DNA of 64,000 bases, taken from NCBI GenBank assembly GCA_947503275.1, contig CANNCZ010000002.1, forward strand, positions 888,733 through 952,732, read 5' to 3'. Shown piece after piece: positions 63,543 to 64,000 of the stretch. The stretch comes from an uncultured Erythrobacter sp. (GTDB taxonomy: Bacteria; Pseudomonadota; Alphaproteobacteria; Sphingomonadales; Sphingomonadaceae). Position 1 is the stretch's first letter, and each line of letters starts with the position of its first letter. A program made the position numbers and the translations under genes. A model generated the notes under the pieces. It was not told the origin of the DNA and did not search any database. It saw only the letters and a program-made list of their open reading frames with translations.

Positions 63543-64000
63543 CTAGGCCGCGTCAACGCGCAGCTTATGACCCTCAAATATCAGACGTGCACCGTGCTCA
63601 AAATCCAACAGCGCTTCGCCACCGCATTCGCGCAGCAATGCTTCACAAGCGGCGCGATCATCGCCTCTCAGTGAAGCGAGAAAATCGAGCGGTCGCTGGA
63701 GCATCCATTGGCTGAACGACACGGCCATCCGTTCGCTCGCTACACCTTCAATCTCAAACGGTGCCATGCCCAATGCGCGGGGCAATTCCGCATCACTGCC
63801 CGCATTTGCCGCTGCCCATTCGCGTAGCATTCCCGCGACTTTCGCCAGATGCGGAACTTGCTCGGACATCATGCGTGCCAAGACAGGAAGCAGCGTTTTG
63901 GGCACTTCATCATCGGCTAAAAACTCTCCTGAGCGCGGTTCCAAATCGATCATCCGCTCCACCCACTTTGCGACATTGGGAGCGAGACGACGCATGATCT
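63543..64000 (-). CDS. Glutathione S-transferase-like protein, 3' part (truncated by window edge)
   Basis: The visible 150 or so residues form the C-terminal helical half of what looks like a GST-fold protein: RRLAPNVAKWVERMIDLEPRSGEFLADDEVPKTLLPVLARMMSEQVPHL. The PNVAKWVERM helix is GST-like. The reading frame stays open past the ATG at 63993-63995 to the right edge, so I read it as the end of a longer gene rather than a 150-residue one. The N-terminal thioredoxin-like half would lie beyond the window. Confidence 0.6.
   Translation of the reverse strand, partial: IMRRLAPNVAKWVERMIDLEPRSGEFLADDEVPKTLLPVLARMMSEQVPHLAKVAGMLREWAAANAGSDAELPRALGMAPFEIEGVASERMAVSFSQWMLQRPLDFLASLRGDDRAACEALLRECGGEALLDFEHGARLIFEGHKLRVDAA

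Noticed and set aside
1..64000. tRNA, rRNA, CRISPR, insertion sequence, toxin-antitoxin or phage defence genes
   Set aside because: Searched by eye through intergenic regions and translations; none found. Intergenic gaps are short and contain no repeat-spacer pattern or cloverleaf.

Overview
The window is a continuous stretch of ordinary bacterial chromosome, densely coding on both strands and fairly GC-rich. I see no rRNA, tRNA, CRISPR array, insertion sequence, prophage or other mobile element. Gene content points to an alphaproteobacterium of the order Sphingomonadales, most likely Erythrobacteraceae. The pointers are the DUF3576-leuS-lptE-holA block, a TIGR03643/ribbon-helix-helix pair, exosortase-A-type glycosylation genes, polyhydroxyalkanoate (PHA) metabolism, an OprB-type porin and several CoA-dependent degradation genes. 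That placement is an inference from gene content, not from a marker-gene comparison.

Layout, left to right. 1-2647: the 3' part of an acyl-CoA synthetase followed by a cytochrome P450. 2869-5241: a YqiJ-like/flotillin pair with a shared bidirectional terminator. 5321-9574: galU, murA, small regulatory-looking genes, a tandem PilZ protein and phaB. 9683-15430: an orphan envelope protein, then DUF3576, leuS, lptE and holA. 15548-18957: an undecaprenyl sugar transferase facing rnd-lptC-lptA. 19042-23493: ung, a DksA/TraR protein, a GAF-EAL phosphodiesterase, an unknown secreted protein and an OprB porin. 23685-29770: glutamate synthase (gltBD). 30059-34256: an unknown membrane protein and an exosortase-associated glycosyltransferase facing a small protein and an O-glycosylation ligase.

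34399-38617 holds a MaoC hydratase, a thiolase, a DUF4126 protein, a small unknown gene and an intracellular PHA depolymerase. 38832-46071 holds an ABC exporter, an M13 peptidase, uppP, a small membrane protein, phenylalanine hydroxylase and polyphosphate kinase 2. 46063-51234 is a six-gene operon on the minus strand: two small lipoproteins, an acyl-CoA dehydrogenase, a CoA-transferase, a thiolase and a MaoC/HTD2-like dehydratase. 51381-56310 contains a beta-helix protein, the xth-ribA-GNAT operon and an alkaline phosphatase. 56564-60619 is lolA, rpmG, arfB, a pseudouridine synthase and a fused pabB-pabC. 60721-63504 is a HerA-like ATPase and a serine hydrolase. A truncated glutathione S-transferase-like gene runs off the right edge.

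Main themes: envelope building (murA, galU, lptACE, lolA, uppP, sugar transferase); storage polymers (phaB, thiolase, MaoC hydratase and phaZ for PHA, ppk2 for polyphosphate); and breakdown of acyl-CoA substrates (two loci). No locus looks like an undescribed defence or biosynthetic system. The most distinctive signals are a cluster of TGTGC/GCACA half-sites between phaZ and the ABC exporter, an orphan outer-membrane-like protein, a flotillin with an added C-terminal module, a GTP cyclohydrolase II with a decayed RibB-like N-terminus, and two lipoproteins built into a beta-oxidation operon.
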